A stretch of DNA of 64,000 nt. Origin: Microlunatus flavus. GTDB lineage: Bacteria > Actinomycetota > Actinomycetes > Propionibacteriales > Propionibacteriaceae. Location of the stretch: the NCBI RefSeq assembly GCF_900110855.1, contig NZ_FOFA01000007.1, forward strand, positions 124,001 through 188,000, in the 5' to 3' direction. The position numbers and the translations under genes are program-made. Numbering within the stretch: the stretch's first letter is position 1; each line of letters starts with the position of its first letter. The notes below the pieces were generated by a model, which did no database searches, was not told the DNA's origin, and worked only from the letters and a program-made list of their open reading frames with translations. This document shows positions 1-9,730 of the stretch, in pieces.

Positions 1-675
1 GGCCGCGGCGCCCCACAGCGACCACCAGAAGAGGGTGCGGCCGGGGGAGGACAGGAGCTCCTGCCCCGTCCAGAGCTGGTGGGGCAGGGCCAGCCCGACG
101 CCGAGGTAGGCGTAGAGGTGCAGCAGGTGCCACGACTCGTAGCGGAGGCGGCGCCGCGCGCGCCGGACGCTGGTGACGACCACCATGACCAGGCAGACGG
201 TGCCGCCCAGCGCGAGCAGCACGCCGGCGTAGGCGGTGACGAGCTCCCAGGCCGTGCGGGGTGCGGCGAGCCACGACCCGTCGGCGTAGCCGAGGACGAT
301 CGTCACGACGTGCGCGACCATGAGGTCGAACGACAGGAAGCCGACGACCCGGTGGGCCTTCGCCAGGCGGTCGCTGCCGAAGGCGTGCTCGAGCGGCGGG
401 AGCCGCGCCATCAGGAGCACCTGCACCAGCAGCAGGTCGGCCGACCACAGGCCGGTCAGGCGTCCGACCGAGGTGAGCCCGGACGCCCATCCGTCGAGGT
501 CGGTGACGCCCCCGCCGGTGACCCACCAGTAGGTCACGAGCAGCAGCCCGGCCCACAGCACGAGCCCGCCGAGACTGCGGACGCCGCGGTCGAGCGCCGC
601 GTCGCGCCCCAGCGGGCGCCTCGCGGACCGGTGCCGGGCGGGAGCCGTCGCCGGACGGTTCAGGAGGGTGGTCAC
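1..675 (-). CDS. Ferric-reductase-like transmembrane protein, N-terminal part (3' end outside window)
   Basis: The frame is open from a GTG at 675 to the window edge, giving 225 residues with about five hydrophobic segments. Histidines spaced as in the ferric reductase-like transmembrane domain are visible: H108 and H122, then H183/H186 and H199, expected to hold two b-type haems in the membrane. Family members usually continue into FAD- and NAD(P)H-binding ferredoxin-reductase domains; that part lies beyond base 1, so the soluble half is inferred, not seen. The start overlaps the stop of the upstream small gene (672-675, GTGA), so the two are translationally coupled. Alternatives are a haem-only MsrQ-like subunit or a quinone-linked oxidase. 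Confidence 0.75.
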   Translation of the reverse strand, partial: MTTLLNRPATAPARHRSARRPLGRDAALDRGVRSLGGLVLWAGLLLVTYWWVTGGGVTDLDGWASGLTSVGRLTGLWSADLLLVQVLLMARLPPLEHAFGSDRLAKAHRVVGFLSFDLMVAHVVTIVLGYADGSWLAAPRTAWELVTAYAGVLLALGGTVCLVMVVVTSVRRARRRLRYESWHLLHLYAYLGVGLALPHQLWTGQELLSSPGRTLFWWSLWGAAA

Positions 676-1037
676 CGGACCGCCCCTGCGCCGGTGTCGC
701 CGCTGTCGCCGCGGTGGTGGTCGTGGTGCGCGGCCCGTCCCTGGCCCTCCGCGAAGCCGCCGGACCGTGGGCCCGTGCCCGTCGTGGGGGCCACGGTGCT
801 GCCGCCCTCCGCCCCCTGCTGGCGGTCGTGCACGACCCCGGCGCCCACCCCGCCCAGGCCGAGCAGCGCGACGAGCGTCACGAGGACGGGTCCCCGGCGT
901 CGTGCACGGCGGGCGGGCTGACGGGAGGGACGCGCCGAGGGCGGCGCCACGTCAGGCGCGGCTGTCGTCGCGGTCCCCGCGCCGGGGGCGGGTGCCGGTT
1001 CCCAGCGTGAGCCGCTGGGGGTCCATCGCTCTGCCAC
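672..1037 (-). CDS. Small single-pass membrane protein, His-rich tail
   Basis: A 121-residue protein starting at GTG 1037 after a good ribosome site (AGGAGG about 6 bases upstream). It has a Pro/Ala/Arg-rich N-terminal 45 residues, an Arg cluster (RRARRR), one membrane segment around residues 50-69, and a Gly/His-rich outer tail containing AAHHDHHRG. It overlaps the ferric-reductase-like gene by four bases and is surely co-transcribed with it. I recognise no named family; the His cluster could bind metal or haem near the reductase, which is inference from context only. Confidence 0.6.
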   Translation of the reverse strand: MAERWTPSGSRWEPAPAPGAGTATTAAPDVAPPSARPSRQPARRARRRGPVLVTLVALLGLGGVGAGVVHDRQQGAEGGSTVAPTTGTGPRSGGFAEGQGRAAHHDHHRGDSGDTGAGAVR

Positions 1038-1207
1038 GGCGGAGCCTCCTGTCGTCGTCCTCGTCCAGCACGACGCACTCCACCGCCCGTTTCTTAGCCG
1101 CAGGTGAGTGCACGCGGGCCCGACGCCGGTCGGAGGCGTGCTCTAAGGAACCTCTGATCAACTGTCTTGATCCTGTGCGGAGCCCATCACCTCCCGAGGA
1201 GCTCCCC

Positions 1208-1678
1208 GTGACCGTCTTCGGTCTGCCGTTCCACCCGCTCGTCGTGCACGCCACGGTCGTCGTCGTCCCCGCCGCCGCGGTCGCGGTGCTGCTGGCCGCG
1301 CTGTGGCCGCGCTTCCGTCGCTGGGCGGCGTGGGGCCCGGTCGCCCTCGCCGCCGTGGCGCTGGTCCTGGTCCCGGTCACGACCTCGTCGGGCGAGTCGC
1401 TGGAGCACGCGCTGCCGCACGACGCCCTCATCGAGAAGCACGCGCACCTCGCCGACGGGCTGCTGCCCTGGTCGATCGCCCTCCTGGTCGGGGCCCTGGT
1501 GGTCGGGTGGCCGCGGCTGGCCGCCGGGCACCCACGGCTGTGGACCCCACCCCGGTGGCTGGTCCTCGGCGGCGCGGTGGTCTCGGTCGTCGCGGCGCTC
1601 GGTTCGCTCGTCGAGGTGGTCCTCATCGGTCACAGCGGTGCGGCCGCGGCGTGGTCCGGCGTCGCGACGGCGTCGTGA
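1208..1678 (+). CDS. DUF2231-type integral membrane protein
   Basis: 156 residues from GTG 1208, preceded by CCCGAGGAG at a suitable distance. The protein begins VTVFGLPFHPLVVH and has four hydrophobic helices; the GLP.HP..VH opening and a conserved G-E before helix 3 are typical of DUF2231 membrane proteins. Its function is unknown in general; several relatives lie beside redox or cytochrome genes, which would match the divergent ferric-reductase-like gene across 1038-1207. It is 24 bases before the response regulator gene and may be transcribed with it. Confidence 0.7.
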   Translation: MTVFGLPFHPLVVHATVVVVPAAAVAVLLAALWPRFRRWAAWGPVALAAVALVLVPVTTSSGESLEHALPHDALIEKHAHLADGLLPWSIALLVGALVVGWPRLAAGHPRLWTPPRWLVLGGAVVSVVAALGSLVEVVLIGHSGAAAAWSGVATAS

Positions 1679-1702
1679 CCGCGCGACGGGCATCCTGAGC
1701 AG

Positions 1703-2425
1703 GTGGAGCAGACGCGCAGGACGACCGGGACGGCCGACGCCGTCGGGCCGGCGGCCCGGCCCGTGCTCCCGCGCGTGCTGCTCGTGGAGGACGACCGGTC
1801 CCTGGCCGGGATGCTCGAGGAGATCCTCGACTCGGCCGGCTACGTCGTCGAGGTCGCCCGCGACGGGCAGGCCGGTCTGCATCTCGGGCTGACCCGCCCG
1901 TACGACGTCGTCGTCCTGGACCGCGGCCTGCCCGCGATCGAGGGGCTCGACCTGCTGGCACGCTGGCGCGGCCGCGGGGTCACCGTCCCCGTGCTGGTCC
2001 TCTCCGCGCTCGGGCTGGCGCGCGACCGCGTCGACGGCCTCGACGCCGGCGCGGAGGACTACCTGACCAAGCCCTTCGACCTCGACGAGCTGCTCGCCCG
2101 GATCCGCGCCCTGCTGCGGCGCCACAGCGACCGGGCCGACACCCTGGCTCTGCCCGACGGCCGGCTCGTGGTGTCGACGCGCGCCGTCGTGACGGCGGCG
2201 GGGGAGGCCCACCTGTCGGACCGCGAGTGCGCGCTGCTCGCCGCGCTGGCCCGCCGGCCGCGCCGCGTCTTCAGCCGGGCCGAGCTCGTCGCCGAGGTGT
2301 TCCCGGACGCGGAGGACGAGGGCGTCGTCGACACCTACGTCCACTACCTGCGCCGCAAGCTCGGCCGCGGGACGATCCGCACGGTCCGGGGGCTCGGCTA
2401 CCAGCTGGGGCCGGTCACGCCGTGA
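1703..2425 (+). CDS. OmpR-family response regulator
   Basis: 240 residues, GTG start at 1703. Receiver domain about residues 23-136: acidic pocket E29/D30/D31, phosphoacceptor D73 in VVLDRGLP, switch S101 and K123 in LTKPFD. The C-terminal winged helix (about 147-236) carries the usual LSDRECALLAAL and VDTYVHYLRRKLG segments, so it is a DNA-binding transcription factor. The kinase gene follows after 7 bases. Targets cannot be read from sequence; the adjacent VIT transporter and DUF2231 gene are candidates. Confidence 0.92.
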   Translation: MEQTRRTTGTADAVGPAARPVLPRVLLVEDDRSLAGMLEEILDSAGYVVEVARDGQAGLHLGLTRPYDVVVLDRGLPAIEGLDLLARWRGRGVTVPVLVLSALGLARDRVDGLDAGAEDYLTKPFDLDELLARIRALLRRHSDRADTLALPDGRLVVSTRAVVTAAGEAHLSDRECALLAALARRPRRVFSRAELVAEVFPDAEDEGVVDTYVHYLRRKLGRGTIRTVRGLGYQLGPVTP

Positions 2426-2432
2426 GCACGCC

Positions 2433-3806
2433 GTGAGCGCACCACGGGCCGGACGGCTGGACGACGACCTGCGCCGCACCGCCTGGCGCATCGGGTTGCA
2501 GACCGCCGGCCTGCTGATGGCCTGCCTGCTCGTCGTCGGGGCGGTCCTCTACGTCTCCGTGGCCCGCAGCCAGGACCAGCAGCTCACCCGGTCGCTGACG
2601 GCGGCCGCGAGCACCGCCGGATACGGGCGCGACGACCACGACCGCGACAACGACGTGCGCCAGCCGAGGGGCGGCGTCGCCACGGCCGTGCTGGACGAGC
2701 GTGGCGTGCTGTCGCCCGGCTCGATGCCCGCCGGGCTGCCGCTGGCCGGCGTGATGAGGCAGGTGCAGGCGTCGGGCGGCACAAACCAGCGCACGGTGCA
2801 CCTGGCGAACGGGCCGTTCGAGGTCCTCACCCAGCGTCGCGGGGACGACGTGGTCCAGGTCGCCGCGAGCCGCTTCGAGCTGCACCAGGAGCGCGAGCGC
2901 ATCCTCGGCGCGCTCGGGCTGGCCGGCGGGACCGGCCTCGTGCTCGCCACGCTGGCCGCCGCGGTGCTCGCCCGGCGCGCCGTGCGGCCGATGGCCGAGG
3001 CCCTGGAGCAGCAGCGACGCTTCGTCGCGGACGCCGGGCACGAGCTGCGGACCCCGCTGACGCTGCTGAGCACCCGGGCGCAGCTGCTCGCCCGACGCGT
3101 GCGCGACACGCGTACGCCCGCCGAGCAGCAGGCGGCGCTCGTCGAGCGCGACGCCTCGGCTCTCGTGAGCGACGCGGGCGCGCTGGTCGCGATCCTCGAG
3201 GACCTGCTCACCGCCGCCGACGCCCGGACGCCGGTCCCGCAGGAGCCCGTCGACCTGGGCGCCGTGGTCCGCGCCTGCGTCGCCGCCGCGAAGCCGGCCG
3301 CGGAGGAGGCCGGCCTGGTGCTGGCGATCGCGGCGCCCGACGCGCCCACGGTCGTGCGCGGCGCCTCGACCGCCCTCGGCCGTGCGGTGTCGGCCCTGGT
3401 CGACAACGCCGTGGACCACGCGCGGAGCCGCGTCGACGTACGCGTCGTGCGCGAGGGCCGTGACGTGGTCGTCGAGGTGGTCGACGACGGCCCGGGCGTC
3501 GCGCGCGAGACCCTTCCGCGGATGTTCGACCGGTTCGCGAGCGACCGGCGCGAGGCCGCCCCTACCGGGCGCCGGCACTTCGGGCTCGGCCTCGCGCTGG
3601 TCAGCGAGATCGCCGTCCGGCACGGTGGCCGGGTCGGCGCCGCCAACCGTCCGCCTCCCGCGCAGGGCGCGGTCCTGCGCCTCACGCTCCCGGCCGAAGC
3701 CGGCCGTCCCGGCCCGGCCGGCGCCGTCACCCCGCCCGGGTCCGGGAGCATGGATCCCGCCGAGATCCCCGAGTCCGTCCCCACCCCCGGAGCCCGTGAT
3801 GCCTGA
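2433..3806 (+). CDS. Sensor histidine kinase, partner of the upstream regulator
   Basis: 457 residues from GTG 2433. Two membrane helices (about 18-42 and 158-180) flank a roughly 115-residue extracytoplasmic sensor region. The dimerisation/phosphoacceptor H203 lies in FVADAGHELRTPLTLL; the N box is LVDNAVDHA, the G1 box VVDDGPGVA and the G2 box FGLGLALVSEI, so the kinase looks intact. The gene overlaps the next one by eight bases (3799-3806), a coupling that ties the metal transporter to this two-component system. The sensed signal is unknown. Confidence 0.92.
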   Translation: MSAPRAGRLDDDLRRTAWRIGLQTAGLLMACLLVVGAVLYVSVARSQDQQLTRSLTAAASTAGYGRDDHDRDNDVRQPRGGVATAVLDERGVLSPGSMPAGLPLAGVMRQVQASGGTNQRTVHLANGPFEVLTQRRGDDVVQVAASRFELHQERERILGALGLAGGTGLVLATLAAAVLARRAVRPMAEALEQQRRFVADAGHELRTPLTLLSTRAQLLARRVRDTRTPAEQQAALVERDASALVSDAGALVAILEDLLTAADARTPVPQEPVDLGAVVRACVAAAKPAAEEAGLVLAIAAPDAPTVVRGASTALGRAVSALVDNAVDHARSRVDVRVVREGRDVVVEVVDDGPGVARETLPRMFDRFASDRREAAPTGRRHFGLGLALVSEIAVRHGGRVGAANRPPPAQGAVLRLTLPAEAGRPGPAGAVTPPGSGSMDPAEIPESVPTPGARDA

Positions 3807-4542
3807 CGAACTGACCGCCGCCGACGCGCCCGGCGGCCACGCCGACGAGCCGCACGCGACCACCGGCCTCTCCCGCCAGCTGAACTGGCTGCGCGCCGGC
3901 GTCCTCGGCGCCAACGACGGCATCGTCTCCGTCGCCGCGGTCGTCATCGGCGTCGCCGGCGCCGGCGCGTCCACCCACACGCTGGTCGCCTCGGGAACGG
4001 CCGCGCTCGTCGGCGGCGCGCTGTCCATGGCGCTCGGCGAGTACGTCTCGGTCAGCAGCCAGCGCGACGCCCAGACCACGCTCATCGCCAAGGAGCGGGC
4101 GGAGCTGGCCGAGGAGCCGGAGGCCGAGCTCGACGAGCTGACCGGGCTCTACCAGGAGCGCGGGCTTTCGTACGAGACCGCCCGCCAGGTCGCGGTCGAG
4201 CTCACCGCGCACGACGCCCTCGGCGCCCACCTCGCGGCCGAGCTCAACCTCAGCGAGGACGACGTGGTCAGCGCAGGCCAGGCCGCGGCCGCGTCGGCGG
4301 CGGCGTTCCTGACCGGCGGACTGCTGCCGTTCCTCGCGATCGTGCTGCTGCCCGACGCCGTGCGCGTCCCGCTCACGTTCGTCGCGGTGCTGCTCGCGCT
4401 CGCGGTCACGGGCTTCGCCAGCGCACGGTTCAACAGCACGCCGACCCTCCGCCCGACGCTGCGCCTGGTGGTCGGCGGAGCGGTCGCCCTGGCGGCGACG
4501 TTCGCCATCGGCTCGGCCCTGGGGACCACGGTCGGCGGCTGA
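3799..4542 (+). CDS. VIT/CCC1-family iron/manganese transporter
   Basis: 247 residues starting at ATG 3799 (an in-frame GTG lies just before at 3796). The signature NWLRAGVLGANDGIVS opens the first helix; then come a second helix pair, a soluble acidic metal-binding linker (about residues 95-150, rich in Glu, with LYQERGLS) and three C-terminal helices. In this family the protein moves Fe2+ or Mn2+ out of the cytoplasm. Overlap with the kinase gene suggests metal-responsive control by the RR/HK pair, which is inference. Confidence 0.87.
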   Translation: MPDELTAADAPGGHADEPHATTGLSRQLNWLRAGVLGANDGIVSVAAVVIGVAGAGASTHTLVASGTAALVGGALSMALGEYVSVSSQRDAQTTLIAKERAELAEEPEAELDELTGLYQERGLSYETARQVAVELTAHDALGAHLAAELNLSEDDVVSAGQAAAASAAAFLTGGLLPFLAIVLLPDAVRVPLTFVAVLLALAVTGFASARFNSTPTLRPTLRLVVGGAVALAATFAIGSALGTTVGG

Positions 4543-4568
4543 CCCGGTCCCCTCCTCGCCCGTCCCCG

Positions 4569-4628
4569 GGAAGTGGTCGCTCCCGGCCCTTCCACCGGCG
4601 TGCCGGCGGGCGGGAGCGACCACTTTCC
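4569..4628. repeat. Dispersed hairpin repeat, copy 1
   Basis: Inverted repeat with arms at 4569-4585 and 4611-4628; the 17-base arm starts GGAAGTGGTCGCTCCCG and the right arm is its complement with one extra base. It lies between two tandem genes, so it could end transcription of the VIT gene, but two further copies (6752-6814 and 22435-22500) share the same arm sequence, one of them between divergent genes. Confidence 0.8.
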
Positions 4629-4713
4629 GAGGGGCGGCGGCGTACGGGCGGACGGGCCGGGTAGAACCGGAGCGCGGGCCGAGCGGTCCGCGCCCGATGC
4701 CCGAGAGGACCCC

Positions 4714-6726
<2,013 letters not shown>

Positions 6727-6751
6727 CCGCGCGCACCCCACTCACCATCTT

Positions 6752-6814
6752 CCGGAAGTGGTCGCTCCCGCGCGCCCGGGACCGCTCCCAGGGCCCGGAG
6801 GTGACCACTTTCCG
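6752..6814. repeat. Dispersed hairpin repeat, copy 2
   Basis: Arms at 6752-6770 (CCGGAAGTGGTCGCTCCCG) and about 6796-6814, complementary except for a two-base change near the loop. It sits between convergent genes (DUF255 ending 6726, PAQR ending 6847), where it may act as a two-way terminator. The arm core is the same as in copies 1 and 3. Confidence 0.78.
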
Positions 6815-6846
6815 GGGGAGCGGAGAGGGGGGAACGCGAGGAGTGG

Positions 6847-7557
6847 CTAGCGCGCCGCGTACGTGACGACCGAGATCGCGACGTAGTGGCAGACGAAGCC
6901 GGCGATCGTGCAGGCGTGGAAGATCTCGTGGAAGCCGAACCAGCGCGGTGACGGGTCGGGGCTCTTGCGGCCGTAGACGACGGCGCCGACCGTGTAGAAG
7001 ACGCCGCCGACCAGGATCAGCGTGACGACGGTGGCGCCGCCGGTGCGGTAGAAGGCGCCCATCCAGCCGACGGCGGCCCAGGCCATCAGCAGGTAGAGGG
7101 CGGTGTAGAGCCAGCGCGGCGCCGAGAGCCACAGCGTGCGGAACAGCAGCCCGCCCAGCGCCGAGGTCCAGATCATCACCAGCAGCGCCACGCGCGAGCC
7201 CCCGTGCAGGAGCAGCAGCGCCAGCGGGGTGTAGGTGGCGGCGATGAAGACGTAGATGTTCGCGTGGTCCATCCGTCGCAGCACGGCCTCGCCGCGGGCG
7301 CCCCAGTAGAAGCGGTGGTAGAGCCCGCTGGTCCCGAACAGCAGCACCGACGCCGCCAGGAACACCGCCCCGCCGACGACGCCCGCGGCGGTGGGCGCGA
7401 GCACGACGAGGACGATGCCGGCGGCCAGGGCGAGCGGCGCCATGCCGGCGTGCAGCCAGCCGCGGAGCTTGGGCTTCACCTGCCGCACGACCTCCCCGAC
7501 GCCGTCGGCCGCGTCGTGGCCCTGGCCGGAGGAGCGGTCGTGGGTCGTCGTGGGCAT
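6847..7557 (-). CDS. PAQR / hemolysin-III family membrane protein
   Basis: 236 residues, ATG at 7557. Seven hydrophobic helices; conserved family positions are MDHANIYVFIAATYTP, and near the end HEIFHACTIAGFVCHYVAI, whose histidines form the zinc site of PAQR proteins. The name hemolysin III is historical; the family is now regarded as hydrolase-like membrane proteins and haemolysis should not be assumed. It diverges from the prenyl transferase gene, the arrangement also found in mycobacteria. Confidence 0.9.
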   Translation of the reverse strand: MPTTTHDRSSGQGHDAADGVGEVVRQVKPKLRGWLHAGMAPLALAAGIVLVVLAPTAAGVVGGAVFLAASVLLFGTSGLYHRFYWGARGEAVLRRMDHANIYVFIAATYTPLALLLLHGGSRVALLVMIWTSALGGLLFRTLWLSAPRWLYTALYLLMAWAAVGWMGAFYRTGGATVVTLILVGGVFYTVGAVVYGRKSPDPSPRWFGFHEIFHACTIAGFVCHYVAISVVTYAAR

Positions 7558-7654
7558 CGATCGTCTCCCCGGTCCTGGTGCTCGTCGGACCGGCGTCCAC
7601 GACGGTCCACCGCGGTACGTGCGCGACCTCGCCAGGGTAGCCAGGGTGCGGCTA

Positions 7655-7660
7655 TACGCT
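7655..7660 (+). promoter_or_regulatory. -10 box of a probable leaderless promoter (prenyl transferase)
   Basis: TACGCT (part of TATACGCT) ends 7 bases before the GTG start at 7668, so transcription would begin at or next to the start codon. No ribosome site is visible. Confidence 0.55.
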
Positions 7661-7667
7661 GCCTGGC

Positions 7668-8474
7668 GTGCGTGCAGACCGGTGGCGGGAGTACCTCGAC
7701 CGCCTCCACCCCAGCGGTCTGCTCTACGCGACCTACGAGCACCGGCTGATCGCCGAGCTCGACCCGGAGCGGCTGCCCCGCCACGTCGCCGTGCTGGCCG
7801 ACGGCAACCGCCGCTGGGCCCGGACGAACGCCCCCGGCAAGCCGCTCACGGAGGGCTACAAGGCGGGGGCGCGGCGGCTGCGCGACTTCGTCGAGTGGTG
7901 CGACGAGATCGGCATCCCCGTCGTCACCCTGTGGGTGCTGTCGACCGACAACTTCAGCCGTGCGAGCGACGAGGAGATCGGCCCGCTGCTCGAGGTCATC
8001 GAGGGCCTCGTCGACGAGCTCGGCGAGACCGGTCGCTGGCACGTGCACCCGGTCGGCGCCCTCGACCTGCTGCCCCAGGAGAGCGCGGACCGCCTGCGCG
8101 CCGTCGACGAGGCCACCGCCGACACCGACGGGATGATGGTGAACATCGCCGTGTCGTACGGCGGACGCCACGAGCTGCGCGACGCCGTCCGGTCGCTGCT
8201 CGAGGAGGAGGCCCGGCTGGGGACCCCGATCGAGACGCTGGCCAAGACCCTCGACATCGAGCACATCGCCGAGCACCTCTACACCCGCGGCCAGCCCGAC
8301 CCGGACCTGATCATCCGGACGTCGGGGGAGCAGCGGCTGTCGGGGTTCCTCATGTGGCAGTCCGCGCACAGCGAGTTCTACTTCTGCGAGGCCCTGTGGC
8401 CCGACTTCCGCAAGGTCGACTTCATCCGGGCGCTGCGCGCGTACGGGCAGCGCGAGCGACGGTTCGGGCACTGA
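7668..8474 (+). CDS. uppS: cis-Prenyl diphosphate synthase (isoprenyl transferase)
   Basis: 268 residues, GTG start 7668. It contains the family's catalytic loop LADGNRRWARTN, TLWVLSTDNFSR, and the C-terminal IIRTSGEQRLSGFLMWQSAHSE region with the conserved Arg and Ser residues and ALWPDFRKVDF. These enzymes add isopentenyl diphosphate in cis. The long N-terminal extension ahead of the catalytic loop and the PAQR neighbour resemble the mycobacterial short-chain (2Z,6E)-farnesyl diphosphate synthase (Rv1086), so the product may be short-chain rather than undecaprenyl diphosphate; chain length cannot be decided here. Confidence 0.9.
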   Translation: MRADRWREYLDRLHPSGLLYATYEHRLIAELDPERLPRHVAVLADGNRRWARTNAPGKPLTEGYKAGARRLRDFVEWCDEIGIPVVTLWVLSTDNFSRASDEEIGPLLEVIEGLVDELGETGRWHVHPVGALDLLPQESADRLRAVDEATADTDGMMVNIAVSYGGRHELRDAVRSLLEEEARLGTPIETLAKTLDIEHIAEHLYTRGQPDPDLIIRTSGEQRLSGFLMWQSAHSEFYFCEALWPDFRKVDFIRALRAYGQRERRFGH

Positions 8475-8485
8475 CGTCTCGATCT

Positions 8486-8552
8486 CCCGCCGAGCGGTAG
8501 GTCGCCGCGCGGTCCTGTCCCGATCGAACGCGGCAACCTACCGTTCGGCGGG
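8486..8552. terminator. Long hairpin between convergent genes
   Basis: 24-base arms (8486-8509 and 8529-8552) agree at 22 positions around a 19-base loop. The left arm follows the prenyl transferase stop; the right arm extends into the last codons of the hydrolase gene on the other strand (stop at 8538). It can serve both transcripts as a terminator; there is no T-run. Confidence 0.65.
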
Positions 8553-9416
8553 CGTGGAGAGGAAGGGGACGAGGGCCTCGACCAGCGCCTCCGGCGCCTC
8601 CTCGGCCACGTGGTGGCCCGACTCGAGACCCTGGCCGGACACGTCGTCGGCCCAGCGGCGCCAGATGGTTCGCGGGTCGCCGTGCAGCTCCTCGAGGTCG
8701 TCGCGCAGCGACCAGAGCACGAGCAGCGGCTGAGCGACCCGCCGGCCCGCGGCGCGGGCGGCCCGCTCCTCGTCGGCGTCGACGGTCAGCCCGGCGCGGT
8801 AGTCCTCGAGCATCCCGCGCACGACGCCCGGGTCCTGGACGGCCGCCCGGCACTCGGCGGCGTTCTCGGACCCCATCCGCTCCTCGTCGAAGGAGTACCA
8901 GGCCAGCGGGTCGGCGCCGATCGCCCGCTCGGGCCTGTCGGGCTGCGCGAAGAAGAACCAGTGCCACCACGCCGTGGCGAACCGCGCGTCGCAGCGTTCC
9001 AGGTGCTCGACGACCGGGATCCCGTCCAGCAGCGCCACCCGCGTCACCGCGTCGGGGTGGTCGAGCGCGAGCCGGAAGGCGACGTAGCTCCCGCGGTCGT
9101 GCCCCACCACCGCGAACCGTTCCTGCCCCAGGGCCGCCATCGCCGCCCGCAGCCGGCGGGCGTGCGCGGTCTTGGCGTGCGGGGCGTGGTCCGGCGCCGG
9201 GACGGGCCGGCCCGAGCGGCCGTAGCCGGGCAGGTCTGCGCAGACCACCGACACCCCCGCGTCGACGAGCCGGGGCGCGACGCGGTGCCAGGTCGCGGAC
9301 GTACGCGGGTGGCCGTGCAGCAGCAGGACGGTCGGGCGGCCCGGGAGGAGCCGGTGCCGGACGAGGACGCCGACGTCGCCGCCGTCCACGACCTCCTCCA
9401 CGAAGCCCTCGAACAT
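8538..9416 (-). CDS. Alpha/beta-fold hydrolase, haloacetate-dehalogenase/epoxide-hydrolase-like
   Basis: 292 residues if started at ATG 9416, where similarity to relatives begins (MFEGFVEEVVDGG); an upstream in-frame start at 9497 would add 27 residues of low-complexity sequence. Visible: oxyanion-hole HGHPRTSATW, ADLPGYGRS, nucleophile Asp in VGHDRGSYVAFR, and a late His in ESGHHVAEEAP. An Asp nucleophile with an adjacent Arg and the WHWFFFAQPDRPE cap segment resembles fluoroacetate dehalogenase and related hydrolases, but substrate is not predictable. It is convergent with the prenyl transferase gene. Confidence 0.82.
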   Translation of the reverse strand: MFEGFVEEVVDGGDVGVLVRHRLLPGRPTVLLLHGHPRTSATWHRVAPRLVDAGVSVVCADLPGYGRSGRPVPAPDHAPHAKTAHARRLRAAMAALGQERFAVVGHDRGSYVAFRLALDHPDAVTRVALLDGIPVVEHLERCDARFATAWWHWFFFAQPDRPERAIGADPLAWYSFDEERMGSENAAECRAAVQDPGVVRGMLEDYRAGLTVDADEERAARAAGRRVAQPLLVLWSLRDDLEELHGDPRTIWRRWADDVSGQGLESGHHVAEEAPEALVEALVPFLSTPAER

Positions 9417-9637
9417 CCCGTCAGTCTCGCCCCCGGACGCCCGCGGCACGCGGAGGTGCCGCTCTCCGGTGACGGGCGTGTGACCGTCGGGTGACACCTC
9501 GGGGCGAGCGCCCGGAACTTCGGCGTGGCGGGTCCTGAACGCTCCATGAGAGACGTAGCGTCACGCGTGCGGGGCCGTGGGGAAGCGGACCCGCCTGGGA
9601 GGCGATGCATGCGCCGTCACCTGACGGGCACGAACCT

Positions 9638-9655
9638 CGGACCGCGCGCGGTCCG
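9638..9655. promoter_or_regulatory. Perfect 18-base palindrome in the phoH leader
   Basis: CGGACCGCGCGCGGTCCG is an exact palindrome about 75 bases before the PhoH start. A possible -10 (TAGCGT, 9556-9561) lies upstream, which would place the palindrome in the 5' untranslated leader as a hairpin or a protein-binding site. Confidence 0.45.
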
Positions 9656-9730
9656 TCATCTCACCCGGCCAACCACGTGACCCGTGGGGCCGGACGCAGA
9701 TGGCGTGCGGCCCCCGTGAAGGGCAGACCG

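Noticed and set aside
6847-7557. Haemolysin function from the hemolysin III name
   Set aside because: The sequence is a PAQR-type seven-helix protein; the name does not establish lysis.
8538-9416. Specific call as fluoroacetate dehalogenase
   Set aside because: The Asp nucleophile and some cap residues fit, but related epoxide hydrolases share them and the halide-binding residues cannot be verified by eye.
9498-9730. PhoAT-like antitoxin gene upstream of phoH
   Set aside because: Only very short frames or an extension of the phoH frame itself are present; none has a ribosome site and coding character.
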